A DNA stretch of 64,000 nt from Taylorella equigenitalis ATCC 35865 (GCF_000276685.1 NC_018108.1:496001-560000); one strand, 5' to 3'. Positions 51,099 through 59,870 are shown, counted from the first letter of the stretch. Made by a program: numbers and translations. The notes: generated from the letters alone by a model not told the origin.

Positions 51099-51773
51099 TA
51101 AGCTTGAGAAAATATTATATAGACTGATGAAAATACTCATAGTCGCCATAATATAGTTAGTTTCTCCACCATTTATTATTCTTTGAACATCAACAAGTAA
51201 ATATAAAGAGCAGATAATAACTACAACTGTCGCTAAGGCTAGAGATAGTGCAGGTATGAGCAAGAAAATATTAGCCACAGCACCTATAATGCAAGCAATA
51301 AGACCAATAAATAAAAACTTACTTATAAAACTTAGGTCTTTCTTTATAACATTAGCCAAGGTTGCCATGATAAAGAATATAGTAGCCGTAGAGCCGAAAG
51401 CGTAAAGGATAAGAGAAGGTCCATTTGCTAGCATAAGGATACTTGAAATTAAGTTGCTTAAGGTAAGCCCCATAAAGAAAGTAAATGCTAACAAGAACCC
51501 AACTCCTGCAGCTGAATTACGATTTTTAACTACAAGAAACATGAGACCATAAACACCTATCATAAAAATAGCAAATTGCATAAAAGGTCTCATGCCAGCA
51601 AAAATGTTAAACTGCATGCCAACTAAAGCACCCAATGCTGCAACCGCAATAGATATAGCTAGCAATACATATGTCTGACTAAGAACTTTATTCTTAGCTT
51701 TAGCAATCGCCTGACCATTTCCGCGGAAAGAATCCTGAGACAATGAATCAGAAGGTCTACCGAAATTATTCAT
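51063..51773 (-). CDS. Bax-inhibitor-1 (YccA/YbhL) family membrane protein
   Basis: 236 residues with seven hydrophobic segments after a polar N-terminus of ~30 residues. Typical BI-1 features include KVLSQTYVLLAISIAVAALG, FFMGLTLSNLISSIL and the C-terminal [24 protein letters not shown] ending region. Members form pH-dependent calcium leak channels or interact with the FtsH protease; the exact role is unknown in bacteria. The 3' end overlaps recO by 36 bases on the opposite strand. Confidence 0.9.
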   Translation of the reverse strand: MNNFGRPSDSLSQDSFRGNGQAIAKAKNKVLSQTYVLLAISIAVAALGALVGMQFNIFAGMRPFMQFAIFMIGVYGLMFLVVKNRNSAAGVGFLLAFTFFMGLTLSNLISSILMLANGPSLILYAFGSTATIFFIMATLANVIKKDLSFISKFLFIGLIACIIGAVANIFLLIPALSLALATVVVIICSLYLLVDVQRIINGGETNYIMATMSIFISLYNIFSSLLSIFGMTSSSD

Positions 51774-51852
51774 GTGTACTCCAAATTATTGATTTAATTA
51801 AGTTTACTATATAAATTATGGGGTCGAAATCCAAAGAAACAATACATTAATA

Positions 51853-52302
51853 TTAATTATATTTAAACTCAAAATATTTAATTTCATGCCCGTCTTGTTT
51901 GTATTTAAGTACTCTATCTCGAGCTAATCTTTTTGACTCGCTCTCACTCATAACAAACTCAAGAATATTTTCGAATAAAGTCGCTTCTTTCAAATAATCC
52001 GTACTCAAATTAAGCAAAAAATAAGGTTGAGGGTTTAACTTTTTAAACCAGTCATTAATATCTTCATTACATATAATGATTCTAGGGGGAATTACAATAT
52101 CATCCCCCGCAAAATAATGAGGAATGAAATTGCAATCATCCTTAGACCACAATCTTTCACTAAATTTATTTGCTAGTTTTGGATCGTGGCAATACACCAG
52201 TATGCTACGACCCTTTGAATAATGAGCACTCACGGAGTTTACTGACATAGTGATTATGTCATCTATGCTTCTGGCTCCGTGAGCTTCGTATACTTCAGAC
52301 AC
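51853..52302 (-). CDS. holC: DNA polymerase III chi subunit
   Basis: 149 residues from a GTG start three bases after the pepA stop. The N-terminal HYSKGRSILVYCHDPKLANKFSERLW, then FIPHYFAGDD (HxxF type) and a late FEFVMSESESKRLARDRVLKYK-like segment fit HolC, the clamp-loader subunit that binds SSB. The middle (PRIIICNED, PYFLLNLS) matches the usual core. The conserved pepA-holC order supports the call. Confidence 0.85.
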   Translation of the reverse strand: MSEVYEAHGARSIDDIITMSVNSVSAHYSKGRSILVYCHDPKLANKFSERLWSKDDCNFIPHYFAGDDIVIPPRIIICNEDINDWFKKLNPQPYFLLNLSTDYLKEATLFENILEFVMSESESKRLARDRVLKYKQDGHEIKYFEFKYN

Positions 52303-52304
52303 TA

Positions 52305-53795
52305 TTATTGATTAAGCAAATATGCCATTAACAATGCAACAGGACGACCAGATGCACCTTTGTTATCGCCTCGGTTCCAAGCAACTCCAGCTATATCAAT
52401 GTGAGCCCATTTATAATCGCCAATAAATTTTTCTAGGAAAGCAGCTGCCACTGCAGATCCAGCAACGCCACAACCTATATTTGCACAATCGGCAAAATTA
52501 CTTTTAAGTTTTTCTGCAAATTGCTCATCTAGAGGCATTTTCCAAGCTGTGTCATTTGCAATTTCACCAGCATCAACCAATGCATCTGCAAGATCTTCAT
52601 CGTTTGAGAAAACGCCAGCATGGACATGACCGAGAGCCTGAATAATTGCACTTGTTAGAGTGGCAATATCAATTACAACCTCGGGATTAAATTTATCCAC
52701 ATAAGTTAAAGCATCTGCTAGCAACAAGCGTCCTTCAGCATCAGTATTAAGAATTTCAATGGTTTTACCAGACATGCTAGTAACTACGTCACCTGGTTTA
52801 GTTGCATAACTGCTAGGCATATTTTCGGTAGCTGCTACAACACCGATAATTTCGCGATCAAATCCGATTTCCGCTACAGCCTTAAGAACGCCGAAAACTG
52901 AAGCAGCACCGCACATGTCGAATTTCATCTCATCCATACCAGATTTGTTTTTTAATGAAATACCGCCTGAATCGAAAGTGACACCTTTTCCAACAAAGAC
53001 TAACGGTTTTTTGCTAGATTTCTTAGTTGGAGTATATCTAAGTGTTATAAGGGCAGGCTCCTCAGAAGCACCAGCTGCTACTGATAGAAATGCACCCATT
53101 TTTAATGATTCTATTTGCTTACGTCCTAAAACTTCAGCTTTAATTTCTTTGTATTCTTTAGCTAAATCTTTAGCACAATTACCTAAATATGTAGGTGTGC
53201 AAATATTGCTCGGCAAATCACCTAATTGCATAGTTAGAAGCATGCCATCTGCAATAGCTTTACCTGTGGCAATGGCATCCTTAACCAATTTAGTGTTTTC
53301 TTTAGAAGTAGTAAATCCAAATTTTTTAAGAACATTATGGTCTGGAATCTCTTTGAATGTACTTGTGTATTTGTAGTTAGAGTAGTGAACTTTACGTGCA
53401 GCAACTATAGTTGCATCTTTTAGGGTTATTTCCTCGTGATTTTTAAATAAAGCCTCTTCATCTAAAAGTGTGCTTACACCTTCTTTTATGCTGTACTCCT
53501 CCATAAAACAAGTAACAGCACAATGAGCATCCTCTAGAGCTTTCATGTCAAATTTATCTTCTTCGCCCATGCCTATAAGTACTACTTTTTCAGCTGCAAA
53601 ACCAGGAACATCACGCATCATATAAGCATCGCCTAGACCACATCTAAACTCTTTGCGGATGATATTTTTAATTTCTGCACTGTTAGGTAAGTCTTTGGAA
53701 ATAACGCCGTGTTTTCCCTCTTTAAATACACCAACAAATAAAGCTGGTGTTTTGATTTTTAAAATATCTGCTGTATTATGAACGGTGAATTGCAT
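52305..53795 (-). CDS. pepA: Leucyl aminopeptidase PepA (M17)
   Basis: 496 residues. The metal and catalytic motifs VGKGVTFDSGGISLK and NTDAEGRLLLADALTY are complete, along with the HVDIAGVAWN-type end (AHIDIAGVAWNRGDNKGASGRP). It is a cytoplasmic, hexameric, two-metal aminopeptidase that also binds DNA in E. coli. AGGGGAG gives a strong ribosome-binding site. It is divergent from lptF, an arrangement conserved in beta- and gammaproteobacteria, and is followed by holC. Confidence 0.96.
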   Translation of the reverse strand: MQFTVHNTADILKIKTPALFVGVFKEGKHGVISKDLPNSAEIKNIIRKEFRCGLGDAYMMRDVPGFAAEKVVLIGMGEEDKFDMKALEDAHCAVTCFMEEYSIKEGVSTLLDEEALFKNHEEITLKDATIVAARKVHYSNYKYTSTFKEIPDHNVLKKFGFTTSKENTKLVKDAIATGKAIADGMLLTMQLGDLPSNICTPTYLGNCAKDLAKEYKEIKAEVLGRKQIESLKMGAFLSVAAGASEEPALITLRYTPTKKSSKKPLVFVGKGVTFDSGGISLKNKSGMDEMKFDMCGAASVFGVLKAVAEIGFDREIIGVVAATENMPSSYATKPGDVVTSMSGKTIEILNTDAEGRLLLADALTYVDKFNPEVVIDIATLTSAIIQALGHVHAGVFSNDEDLADALVDAGEIANDTAWKMPLDEQFAEKLKSNFADCANIGCGVAGSAVAAAFLEKFIGDYKWAHIDIAGVAWNRGDNKGASGRPVALLMAYLLNQ

Positions 53796-53846
53796 ATCAC
53801 TCCCCTTTATTAAAATATATCCTTATATTATTACCTATATCTTTGC

Positions 53847-54965
53847 ATGATTCTATTTAAACGCTCAGTTGTTTCCGAAATACTAAATAATGCAGGGGTA
53901 GTATTTTCTACGCTTTTGATAGTTTGGCTTAGTGTTCTTTTAGCTAGACTGTTAGCTCAAGCTGCTTCAGGTATCATAGGTCCCGATTTGGTGTTGGGTA
54001 TTTCGGCTTTCTCTAGTATTACAGCGTTGCCTATTATCTTAATAGTGTCTTTGTTTATTTCTATCATAACTACGGTTTCTAGAAATTACCGGGAGCAGGA
54101 GATGTACGTATGGTTTACAACTGGAGTATCCCTTGTAGATTGGATTAAACCAGTACTTAGAATAGCTATTCCAGTAAGTGTAGTTATAGCCATCCTAACT
54201 ATAGTCACATCACCATGGGCCTATTTGCAAATTGAAGAGTATCGCCAAAGATATGCTCAGAGATCTGATTTTTCTAAAATAGTGCAGGGTCAGTTTTTAG
54301 AAACTGATGCAGGAGCTCGAGTTTTCTTTATAGAGCCATCGGAAAATAATAATCACGAATTCGGAAAAATTTTTGCTAGAGAAGTTACAGAAGAGTGGAT
54401 TAGTATACTTAATGCAGACTATGGGGACTTTAAGACTAATTTTGAAACTGGCGAAAGATATATAGAATTAGGCTCTGGAACTAGATATGACATTAGAATT
54501 GGCACACCAGAATTTAGAGCTTCTAAATTTAGTTCTGTAACCATGAATATAAATCAGAAAAATTCATACACGGAAGAGCAGATTAGGACCAGGGCATTAG
54601 AAAAAATTAAGGCACGACCTTTTACTCAACTAATTAAAGATAACAATTCTCGAAGTGATTCTCAGATTTTGTGGAGATTGTCATTGCCACTAGCTGCTTT
54701 AAATTTGGCTTTATTGGGGATTCCATTAGGATCAGTTAATCCTCGTATGGGTAAATCAGCTGATATATTTATGGCAGCTTTAGTTGGTATGCTTTATATG
54801 AATTTACTTAATGTCATGCGTGGTTGGGTAGCCGCTGAGCAGATAGGTCTATGGACTGGGTTTGTGCTCGTTAACGGGTTATTTAGTGCTTTAGCCGTGT
54901 TTCTGTTTTGGTATAAATTAAGAATTAGAAAACCTAAAAAACACAATGAATATTCAGCAATTTAG
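53847..54965 (+). CDS. lptF: LPS export permease LptF
   Basis: 372 residues of the LptF/LptG family: three N-terminal membrane helices, a periplasmic beta-jellyroll domain (about 120-255), and three C-terminal helices (LALLGIPLGSVNPRMGKSADIFMAAL). With LptG and the ATPase LptB it extracts LPS from the inner membrane. In most relatives lptG comes next; here the next gene is a cysB-like regulator that overlaps the lptF end by 20 bases. A partner LptG would have to be encoded elsewhere. Confidence 0.9.
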   Translation: MILFKRSVVSEILNNAGVVFSTLLIVWLSVLLARLLAQAASGIIGPDLVLGISAFSSITALPIILIVSLFISIITTVSRNYREQEMYVWFTTGVSLVDWIKPVLRIAIPVSVVIAILTIVTSPWAYLQIEEYRQRYAQRSDFSKIVQGQFLETDAGARVFFIEPSENNNHEFGKIFAREVTEEWISILNADYGDFKTNFETGERYIELGSGTRYDIRIGTPEFRASKFSSVTMNINQKNSYTEEQIRTRALEKIKARPFTQLIKDNNSRSDSQILWRLSLPLAALNLALLGIPLGSVNPRMGKSADIFMAALVGMLYMNLLNVMRGWVAAEQIGLWTGFVLVNGLFSALAVFLFWYKLRIRKPKKHNEYSAI

Positions 54966-55890
54966 ATACGTACTTGAAACTGTAAATAATAACTTTAATT
55001 TAACAGATGCCGCTAAGAAACTTCATACTTCTCAGCCTGGTATTTCTAAGTCAATTATTGAGTTAGAAGAGGAATTGGGATTTCAGATATTTGAACGAAA
55101 TGGAAAAAGACTTAGAGGGTTAACTAAACCAGGAAAAGCAGTCGTATCCGTTATTAGAAGGCTTATTCTTGAAGTTGAAAATATTAAGAGATTAAGCAAT
55201 GAGTATGTGAGTCATGATGAAGGTGTATTAGTTATAGGCTGTACGCATACTCAAGCGAGGTATTTTCTACCTGAAATTATTTTAGACTTTAAAAAAAGAT
55301 ATCCTGGCGTACAAGTTTCGTTAATTGAAAGTAGCCCACCACAATTAGCAAACATGTTACTTAATGATGAGTTAGATGTTGCCTTTGCTACAGAAACACT
55401 TGCACAAGTGCCTGGGGTTGTGATTTTTCCCTGTTATGACTGGCAGCACTTTTTAGTTATGAGAGAGGATCATGAGTTGGCTGAACTCACATCTTCACAA
55501 ATTAAAGAATTATCTTTGGAAGATATTTCAAAGTATCCGCTTATAACTTATTCAATACAGTTCACTGGTAGGCCATCTATTGATGCGGCCTTTGAAAAAG
55601 CAGGCATAGAAAGCAATATAGTCTTAGAGGCAATAGATGCCGACGTTATAAAAACATATGTTGATGTTGGTTTGGGTTTGGGTATTATTGCAGGTATGGC
55701 ATATGACCCAAGGCGAGATAGGGGGCTTATTGGAATTCCAGTAGGGCATCTTTTTGGACATCACATATCAAAGATAGGATTACGTAAGGGTGTATTTGCT
55801 AGAGATTATGTGTTTGAGTTTATCCGGATGTGTGCACCTGGAGTGGAAAAGAAAAAAATTATTGAACTACTGCACGAAAATCTTTTTTAA
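54946..55890 (+). CDS. cysB: CysB-type LysR-family regulator
   Basis: 314 residues. N-terminal winged helix-turn-helix (NLTDAAKKLHTSQPGISKSIIELEEELG) and a type-II periplasmic-binding-like effector domain. TSQPGISK, the GCTHTQARY segment and ITYSIQFTGR match CysB/Cbl, which respond to O- or N-acetylserine and sulphate and activate sulphur assimilation. The DNA-binding segment is intact. The gene starts 20 bases inside lptF and its stop overlaps the convergent TetR gene by four bases. No sulphur-assimilation gene is in the window. Confidence 0.9.
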   Translation: MNIQQFRYVLETVNNNFNLTDAAKKLHTSQPGISKSIIELEEELGFQIFERNGKRLRGLTKPGKAVVSVIRRLILEVENIKRLSNEYVSHDEGVLVIGCTHTQARYFLPEIILDFKKRYPGVQVSLIESSPPQLANMLLNDELDVAFATETLAQVPGVVIFPCYDWQHFLVMREDHELAELTSSQIKELSLEDISKYPLITYSIQFTGRPSIDAAFEKAGIESNIVLEAIDADVIKTYVDVGLGLGIIAGMAYDPRRDRGLIGIPVGHLFGHHISKIGLRKGVFARDYVFEFIRMCAPGVEKKKIIELLHENLF

Positions 55891-56573
55891 TCTTGATTTG
55901 AATCTCTGAATTTAGGCAAAGGGGCATACAATCCACCTAAAAGAAAACTTAGTAATCGCTTTTTAAGCCTTTTATCGCTAAGTTTGGTACTAGTGGCATG
56001 TAAATTTTCTGTATGTTCCAGTAGGGCTTGAATACCTGAAATCGCATAAGAAGTAGCTCCCAACATAAATTGGAATCTCCAAAGAATTTCTTCTTCTGGC
56101 ACATCTGGCATGGCTTTGAAAAATGCTTGTCTATACCTTTCAAATACCAAAGCATTCTCTTGTGCGACCACTGTGGTTACAAAATCACTAGGACTTAACA
56201 TCGTCTGTTCCAGTATTTTTAAATAAATATTGCCGTCATGGTCATCCTCACCAGCATGTGCTACGAGACTTCCAAAAAAGGCATATATTAATTGAGAAGG
56301 TCTTACTGGTTTACCAGCTGCTCTAGCTTCTAATGCATCTAGCTTTTCTAGCCTTTCTTTATTAATTGCTCCCAGCCTTCTTTTAAGTACAGCTGCAATC
56401 AAAGCGTCCTTACTGCCAAAGTGGTAATTAACAGATGCAAGGTTAACGCCAGCTAATTGCGTAATATCTCGCATAGAGGCACTCTCATAACCTTTTTCTA
56501 CTATAAGTTTTTCAGCGGCATTTAGAATTTGCCTTCTAGTTAATATGGCTTTACTTAGCTTATCTTCGCTCAT
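55887..56573 (-). CDS. TetR-family transcriptional regulator
   Basis: 228 residues. The N-terminal helix-turn-helix (ILNAAEKLIVEKGYESASMRDITQLAGVNLASVNYHFGSKDALIAAV) is typical, and the C-terminal ligand domain is of the larger type (about 70-220) with many alanines and aromatic residues. The ligand is unknown. A palindrome 20-36 bases before the start codon may be its own operator. The 3' end overlaps cysB by four bases. There is no obvious target gene on this strand, so control of the divergent DUF2325 unit is possible but unproven. Confidence 0.88.
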   Translation of the reverse strand: MSEDKLSKAILTRRQILNAAEKLIVEKGYESASMRDITQLAGVNLASVNYHFGSKDALIAAVLKRRLGAINKERLEKLDALEARAAGKPVRPSQLIYAFFGSLVAHAGEDDHDGNIYLKILEQTMLSPSDFVTTVVAQENALVFERYRQAFFKAMPDVPEEEILWRFQFMLGATSYAISGIQALLEHTENLHATSTKLSDKRLKKRLLSFLLGGLYAPLPKFRDSNQD

Positions 56574-56593
56574 AAGGGGAATTTAAAATAGTA

Positions 56594-56609
56594 AAACAAA
56601 CGATTGTTT
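56594..56609. promoter_or_regulatory. Palindrome upstream of the TetR gene (candidate operator)
   Basis: AAACAA-N4-TTGTTT, centred 28 bases before the TetR-gene start. Short A/T palindromes with a CG centre are common TetR operators, so autoregulation is plausible. Confidence 0.35.
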
Positions 56610-56661
56610 AAAAATGAAATTATACAAAATAATTATATTTTTACAAATTTCAAATTTCGGT

Positions 56662-56680
56662 TGAAATGAGAATCATTCTA
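56662..56680 (+). promoter_or_regulatory. Weaker Fur-box-like site upstream of the DUF2325 gene
   Basis: The central AATGAGAATCATT agrees with the consensus 19-mer GATAATGATAATCATTATC at 12 of 13 core positions and 13 of 19 overall. It lies 46 bases before the gene's ATG and 13 bases before the second site. Confidence 0.5.
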
Positions 56681-56692
56681 AATTAGAATTAT

Positions 56693-56711
56693 GTAAATGA
56701 GAATTATTATC
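56693..56711 (+). promoter_or_regulatory. Fur-box-like site directly before the DUF2325 gene
   Basis: 15 of 19 positions match GATAATGATAATCATTATC, including the whole right half except one base. It ends 14 bases before the ATG, where bound Fur would block transcription or initiation. The position and the second site nearby make iron control likely. Confidence 0.65.
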
Positions 56712-56725
56712 ATTTATGAGGTTTT

Positions 56726-57064
56726 ATGGAAGTTGCAACACAAATGAATGCTGTGGTAGTGGGAGCCGATAGATTAGGCAAGTTACCAGATATTCTAAAG
56801 GCACACAATATAAAGATTAATAAGCATATCACAGGTCGTGATCCAGCACACCAAAAGAAAGCATTGTCATTGCCATCAGGTACAGATATTTTAGTTTTAT
56901 TGACTGATTTCTTAGGTCATAATGTAATGCGATCTTTTAGAAACGTAGCTGAGAAACAAAATATTCCTATTGTCGCATGTAAGCGCTCGGTGTGTAGCCT
57001 TCAAACTGCACTTGAACAATGTCCGCATGTATGTGAGCGCTGTCCTAGAAGGGTAAAGGTATGA
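56726..57064 (+). CDS. DUF2325-family protein, probably iron-regulated
   Basis: 112 residues, one compact domain: AVVVGADRLGKLPDILKAHNI, then HITGRDPAHQKKALSLPSGTD (HxxGR), TDFLGHNVMRSF, and a C-terminal cysteine-rich tail (CKRSVCSLQTALEQC, then CPHVCERCPRRVKV). This is the DUF2325 family, of unknown function; a metal- or cluster-binding role for the tail is an inference from the cysteines. Two Fur-box-like sites sit directly upstream, so it is probably expressed when iron is scarce. The stop overlaps the next small gene (ATGA). Confidence 0.75.
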   Translation: MEVATQMNAVVVGADRLGKLPDILKAHNIKINKHITGRDPAHQKKALSLPSGTDILVLLTDFLGHNVMRSFRNVAEKQNIPIVACKRSVCSLQTALEQCPHVCERCPRRVKV

Positions 57065-57210
57065 AAGCACTTAATAATTTTCTTATGCTTATGGTTGGTG
57101 TGGTAGTTGTGTGGTCTCTCGTGGGATTTGAATTTCAAGAAAGAGATAGCAGACTTAAAGTTTTCATAAAAGAAGAGCCAAGCCTTAAGATGATATATAA
57201 CAAAAATTAA
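57061..57210 (+). CDS. 49-residue membrane peptide, unknown function
   Basis: A short gene starting MKALNNFLMLMVGVVVVWSL with one hydrophobic segment (about residues 6-21) and a polar C-terminal half rich in Lys and Glu. Its ATG overlaps the stop of the DUF2325 gene by four bases and a terminator follows directly after its stop, so it is the last gene of a two-gene iron-responsive unit. Coding length and coupling make it a likely real gene; I recognise no homologue. Confidence 0.6.
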   Translation: MKALNNFLMLMVGVVVVWSLVGFEFQERDSRLKVFIKEEPSLKMIYNKN

Positions 57211-57230
57211 GGCACTGTTAAAAGTGCCTT
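57209..57230 (+). terminator. Terminator after the DUF2325/49-residue unit
   Basis: AAGGCACT (57209-57216) pairs with AGTGCCTT (57223-57230) around GTTAAA and is followed by ATATTT. It begins inside the stop codon of the small gene and lies between two converging units, so it may also serve the NlpC/P60 gene. Confidence 0.7.
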
Positions 57231-57252
57231 ATATTTATCCAAATAGTTTATA

Positions 57253-58023
57253 TTAGTTAAGCCTTCTAGCTCCGTTAAAACGCTTTGACCAGTAAGTCGA
57301 TATATTTTCTATCCTTACCTTAGCTCCGGTTCGTGGGGCATGTAGGAATTTATTATCCCCGACATAGATGCCTACATGAGAATTACGACGACCGCGAGTA
57401 TTAAAAAATACTAAATCGCCAGGTTTAAGACTCTCACGAGAAACCTTAGTACCAACTTTAGCCATGTTTGAGGCGATACGCGGAAGCTTAATACCCATAT
57501 ACTTATCCGCTGTGTAATAGATTAATCCAGAGCAATCAAATCCACTAGGAGTGGTACCGCCGTATCTATACTTAACTCCTATGAAGTTTAAAGCTCCCTG
57601 CACTAGTTTGCTTGATTTCGCAGTAGCCACTGCTGGCAATGGTTCTGACTTCAAATCCACCTGTATATCTGAAAGATCCTCATGCTCAATAAGGCTTTGA
57701 ATAGGATCAGGATTAAGGACTTCTGCAACCTCTTTAGAGCTTTCTAAATCTTGAGCAGGTGCGACTGTATCCTCTGGTGCTGATGCTAATGTAGAAGGTT
57801 CTGAATCTGATAAAGGAAGGGATACTTTTGAGATAATGTCAGAAATTTCATCTGAATTTGATAAATCTAGCGATTTATCTAACTGACCTATAGTTTGAGA
57901 ATGAGCAGATAAGGTTATAAGTCCTACGCTTAAAAAACAACATAAATTTTTGTAAATTAAACTTTGACCTATCCCTCTCAAACTAGAAATAACAATAGAA
58001 TTCAATGACTTAGGCGGATTCAT
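57253..58023 (-). CDS. NlpC/P60 cell-wall hydrolase
   Basis: 256 residues. A hydrophobic segment near residues 25-40 is the signal or anchor; a long, acidic, Ser/Pro-rich linker (about 45-145) follows. The C-terminal NlpC/P60 domain has Cys in GFDCSGLIYY, His in NSHVGIYVG and His in KFLHAPRTG, the papain-like triad. It cleaves peptide crosslinks of peptidoglycan in the periplasm. The linker is of low complexity and unlike any domain I recognise. Confidence 0.9.
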   Translation of the reverse strand: MNPPKSLNSIVISSLRGIGQSLIYKNLCCFLSVGLITLSAHSQTIGQLDKSLDLSNSDEISDIISKVSLPLSDSEPSTLASAPEDTVAPAQDLESSKEVAEVLNPDPIQSLIEHEDLSDIQVDLKSEPLPAVATAKSSKLVQGALNFIGVKYRYGGTTPSGFDCSGLIYYTADKYMGIKLPRIASNMAKVGTKVSRESLKPGDLVFFNTRGRRNSHVGIYVGDNKFLHAPRTGAKVRIENISTYWSKRFNGARRLN

Positions 58024-58068
58024 CTTGGGTTGATTATAGTCTGGGATATTACATAAATATTTCTATAG

Positions 58069-58097
58069 ATTTTAAAATAATTACACTTCATTTACAA
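58069..58097 (-). promoter_or_regulatory. Candidate promoter of the NlpC/P60 gene
   Basis: On the minus strand TTGTAA (58097-58092), a 17-base spacer and TAAAAT (58074-58069) lie 46 bases before the ATG. The rest of the 149-base gap to the ETF-QO gene shows no hairpin. Confidence 0.45.
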
Positions 58098-58172
58098 GGG
58101 TTTTACAGAAATATTTAACAATTTAATAGTTTACTTTAATGACCCAACCCAACAGGTAGACATTTAACATGA

Positions 58173-59801
58173 TTACATACCATTATAAACAGGTCCCTCA
58201 CCACCTTGAGGTGCAGTCCAAACTATATTTTGAGTAGGGTCCTTAATATCACAGGTTTTGCAATGTATGCAATTCTGTGCATTGATTCTAAGTTTCTGAC
58301 TCCCATCAACTTCTAAAAATTCATACACTGCAGCTGGACAGTATCTTTGTTCGGGACCTGCATATTTTTTTAGATTAATTTCTACAGGAACCGAATCATC
58401 CTTAAGTTTTAAATGACAAGGCTGATTTTCCTCATGATTTGTATTTGATAAGAAAACCGAACTCAATCTGTCAAAACTAATAACACCATCTGGTTTAGGA
58501 TAATTAATTTTCTGCATTTCACTTGCTGGGCGAAGTGATTCGTGGTCAGTCTTTTTATTATGCAGAGTCCATGGAATCATATTTTTCAAAAACTTCTGCT
58601 CTATACCAGTCATAATAGTCGCTGTCACAAGTCCTTTCTTAAACCATTGCTTGAAATTACGAGCTTGATTTAACTCTTTATAAAGCCAAGAATCCTTGAA
58701 ATTTCTTTCATAGTCTTCTAAAACTTTTGATTCAGCATTTCCTATTTGGGTGGCAATGGCCTCCGCCACCATCATCCCAGTTTTAATAGCTGCATGACTA
58801 CCCTTAATACGTGATGCATTCAAAAATCCTGCCTCACAACCTACTAATGCACCACCTGGAAATACAAATTTAGGCAAGCTTAATAAACCACCAGCTGTAA
58901 TAGCACGTGCACCATAGGATAATCTTTTACCACCTTCAAGTATTTTGCGAATGTCTGGGTGAGTTTTAAATCTTTGGAACTCTTCAAAAGGTGACATCCA
59001 TGGGTTGGAATAATTCAATCCAATTGCAAAACCAACCGCTATCAAATTATTATCTAAGTGATATAGAAATGAACCTCCATAAGTGTCTGAGGGCATAGGC
59101 CATCCAGCTGTATGAATTACAAGACCTGTTTTAGAATTTTCTGGTTTGACCTCCCAAAGTTCCTTAAAGCCTATGTTATAAGTTTGAGGATCTGAGGACT
59201 GATCAAGTTGGAATTTTGATATCAACTCACGCCCTAATTGACCTCTAGAACCTTCCGCAAATATAGTGTATTTAGCATGAAGCTCCATTCCAGGCTGATA
59301 GCTAGAAGATGGTGTGCCATCAGAGTTAAGCCCCATATCACCTGTAGCCACGCCTTTGACTGATCCATCATCGTGAAAAACTACCTCTGTAGCAGCAAAA
59401 CCAGGAAAAATTTCAACTCCAAGAGTTTCTGCTTGCTGACCCATCCATCTGACTACATCTCCTAGTCTGACTATATAATTTCCTTCGTTTCTAAAACAGG
59501 AAGGTAGTAAAAAGTTGGGAACTTTATGAGATTTAGTTTCTGTTAAAAACAAAAATTCATCTTCTTTTACTTCAACTTTTAAGGGGGCATTTAGTTCACG
59601 CCAATTTGGAAATAGCTCATTTATAGCTATAGGGTCCATAATGGCACCCGATATAATATGTGCACCAACTTCCGAACCTTTTTCAAGAATACAGACAGAA
59701 ATGTCAGGATTGATCTGCTTTAGACGTATCCCAGTTGCTAAACCTGCAGGACCCGCACCTACAATCACAACGTCATATTCCATAGACTCTCTATCAGACA
59801 T
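58173..59801 (-). CDS. Electron transfer flavoprotein-ubiquinone oxidoreductase
   Basis: 542 residues, full length. N-terminal FAD motif VVIVGAGPAGLATGIRLKQ, the ETF-QO segments LEKGSEVGAHIISGA and FPGGALVGCEAGFLNASRIKG, and the C-terminal [4Fe-4S] site with CPAAVYEF and CIHCKTCDI. It passes electrons from ETF (fed by acyl-CoA and amino-acid dehydrogenases) to the quinone pool at the inner membrane. ETF alpha and beta subunits are not in the window. It is divergent from pepP. Confidence 0.95.
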   Translation of the reverse strand: MSDRESMEYDVVIVGAGPAGLATGIRLKQINPDISVCILEKGSEVGAHIISGAIMDPIAINELFPNWRELNAPLKVEVKEDEFLFLTETKSHKVPNFLLPSCFRNEGNYIVRLGDVVRWMGQQAETLGVEIFPGFAATEVVFHDDGSVKGVATGDMGLNSDGTPSSSYQPGMELHAKYTIFAEGSRGQLGRELISKFQLDQSSDPQTYNIGFKELWEVKPENSKTGLVIHTAGWPMPSDTYGGSFLYHLDNNLIAVGFAIGLNYSNPWMSPFEEFQRFKTHPDIRKILEGGKRLSYGARAITAGGLLSLPKFVFPGGALVGCEAGFLNASRIKGSHAAIKTGMMVAEAIATQIGNAESKVLEDYERNFKDSWLYKELNQARNFKQWFKKGLVTATIMTGIEQKFLKNMIPWTLHNKKTDHESLRPASEMQKINYPKPDGVISFDRLSSVFLSNTNHEENQPCHLKLKDDSVPVEINLKKYAGPEQRYCPAAVYEFLEVDGSQKLRINAQNCIHCKTCDIKDPTQNIVWTAPQGGEGPVYNGM

Positions 59802-59864
59802 CCAAAACCTCTTGAAATTTGTGAAAATTTATAAACTTTTGATTTTACAAAAATTACTCTTAAC

Positions 59865-59870
59865 TATAAT
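59865..59870 (+). promoter_or_regulatory. Candidate -10 box for the aminopeptidase P gene
   Basis: A perfect TATAAT lies 31 bases before the ATG. The best -35 (TTGATT at 59839-59844) is 20 bases away, longer than optimal. Confidence 0.35.
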
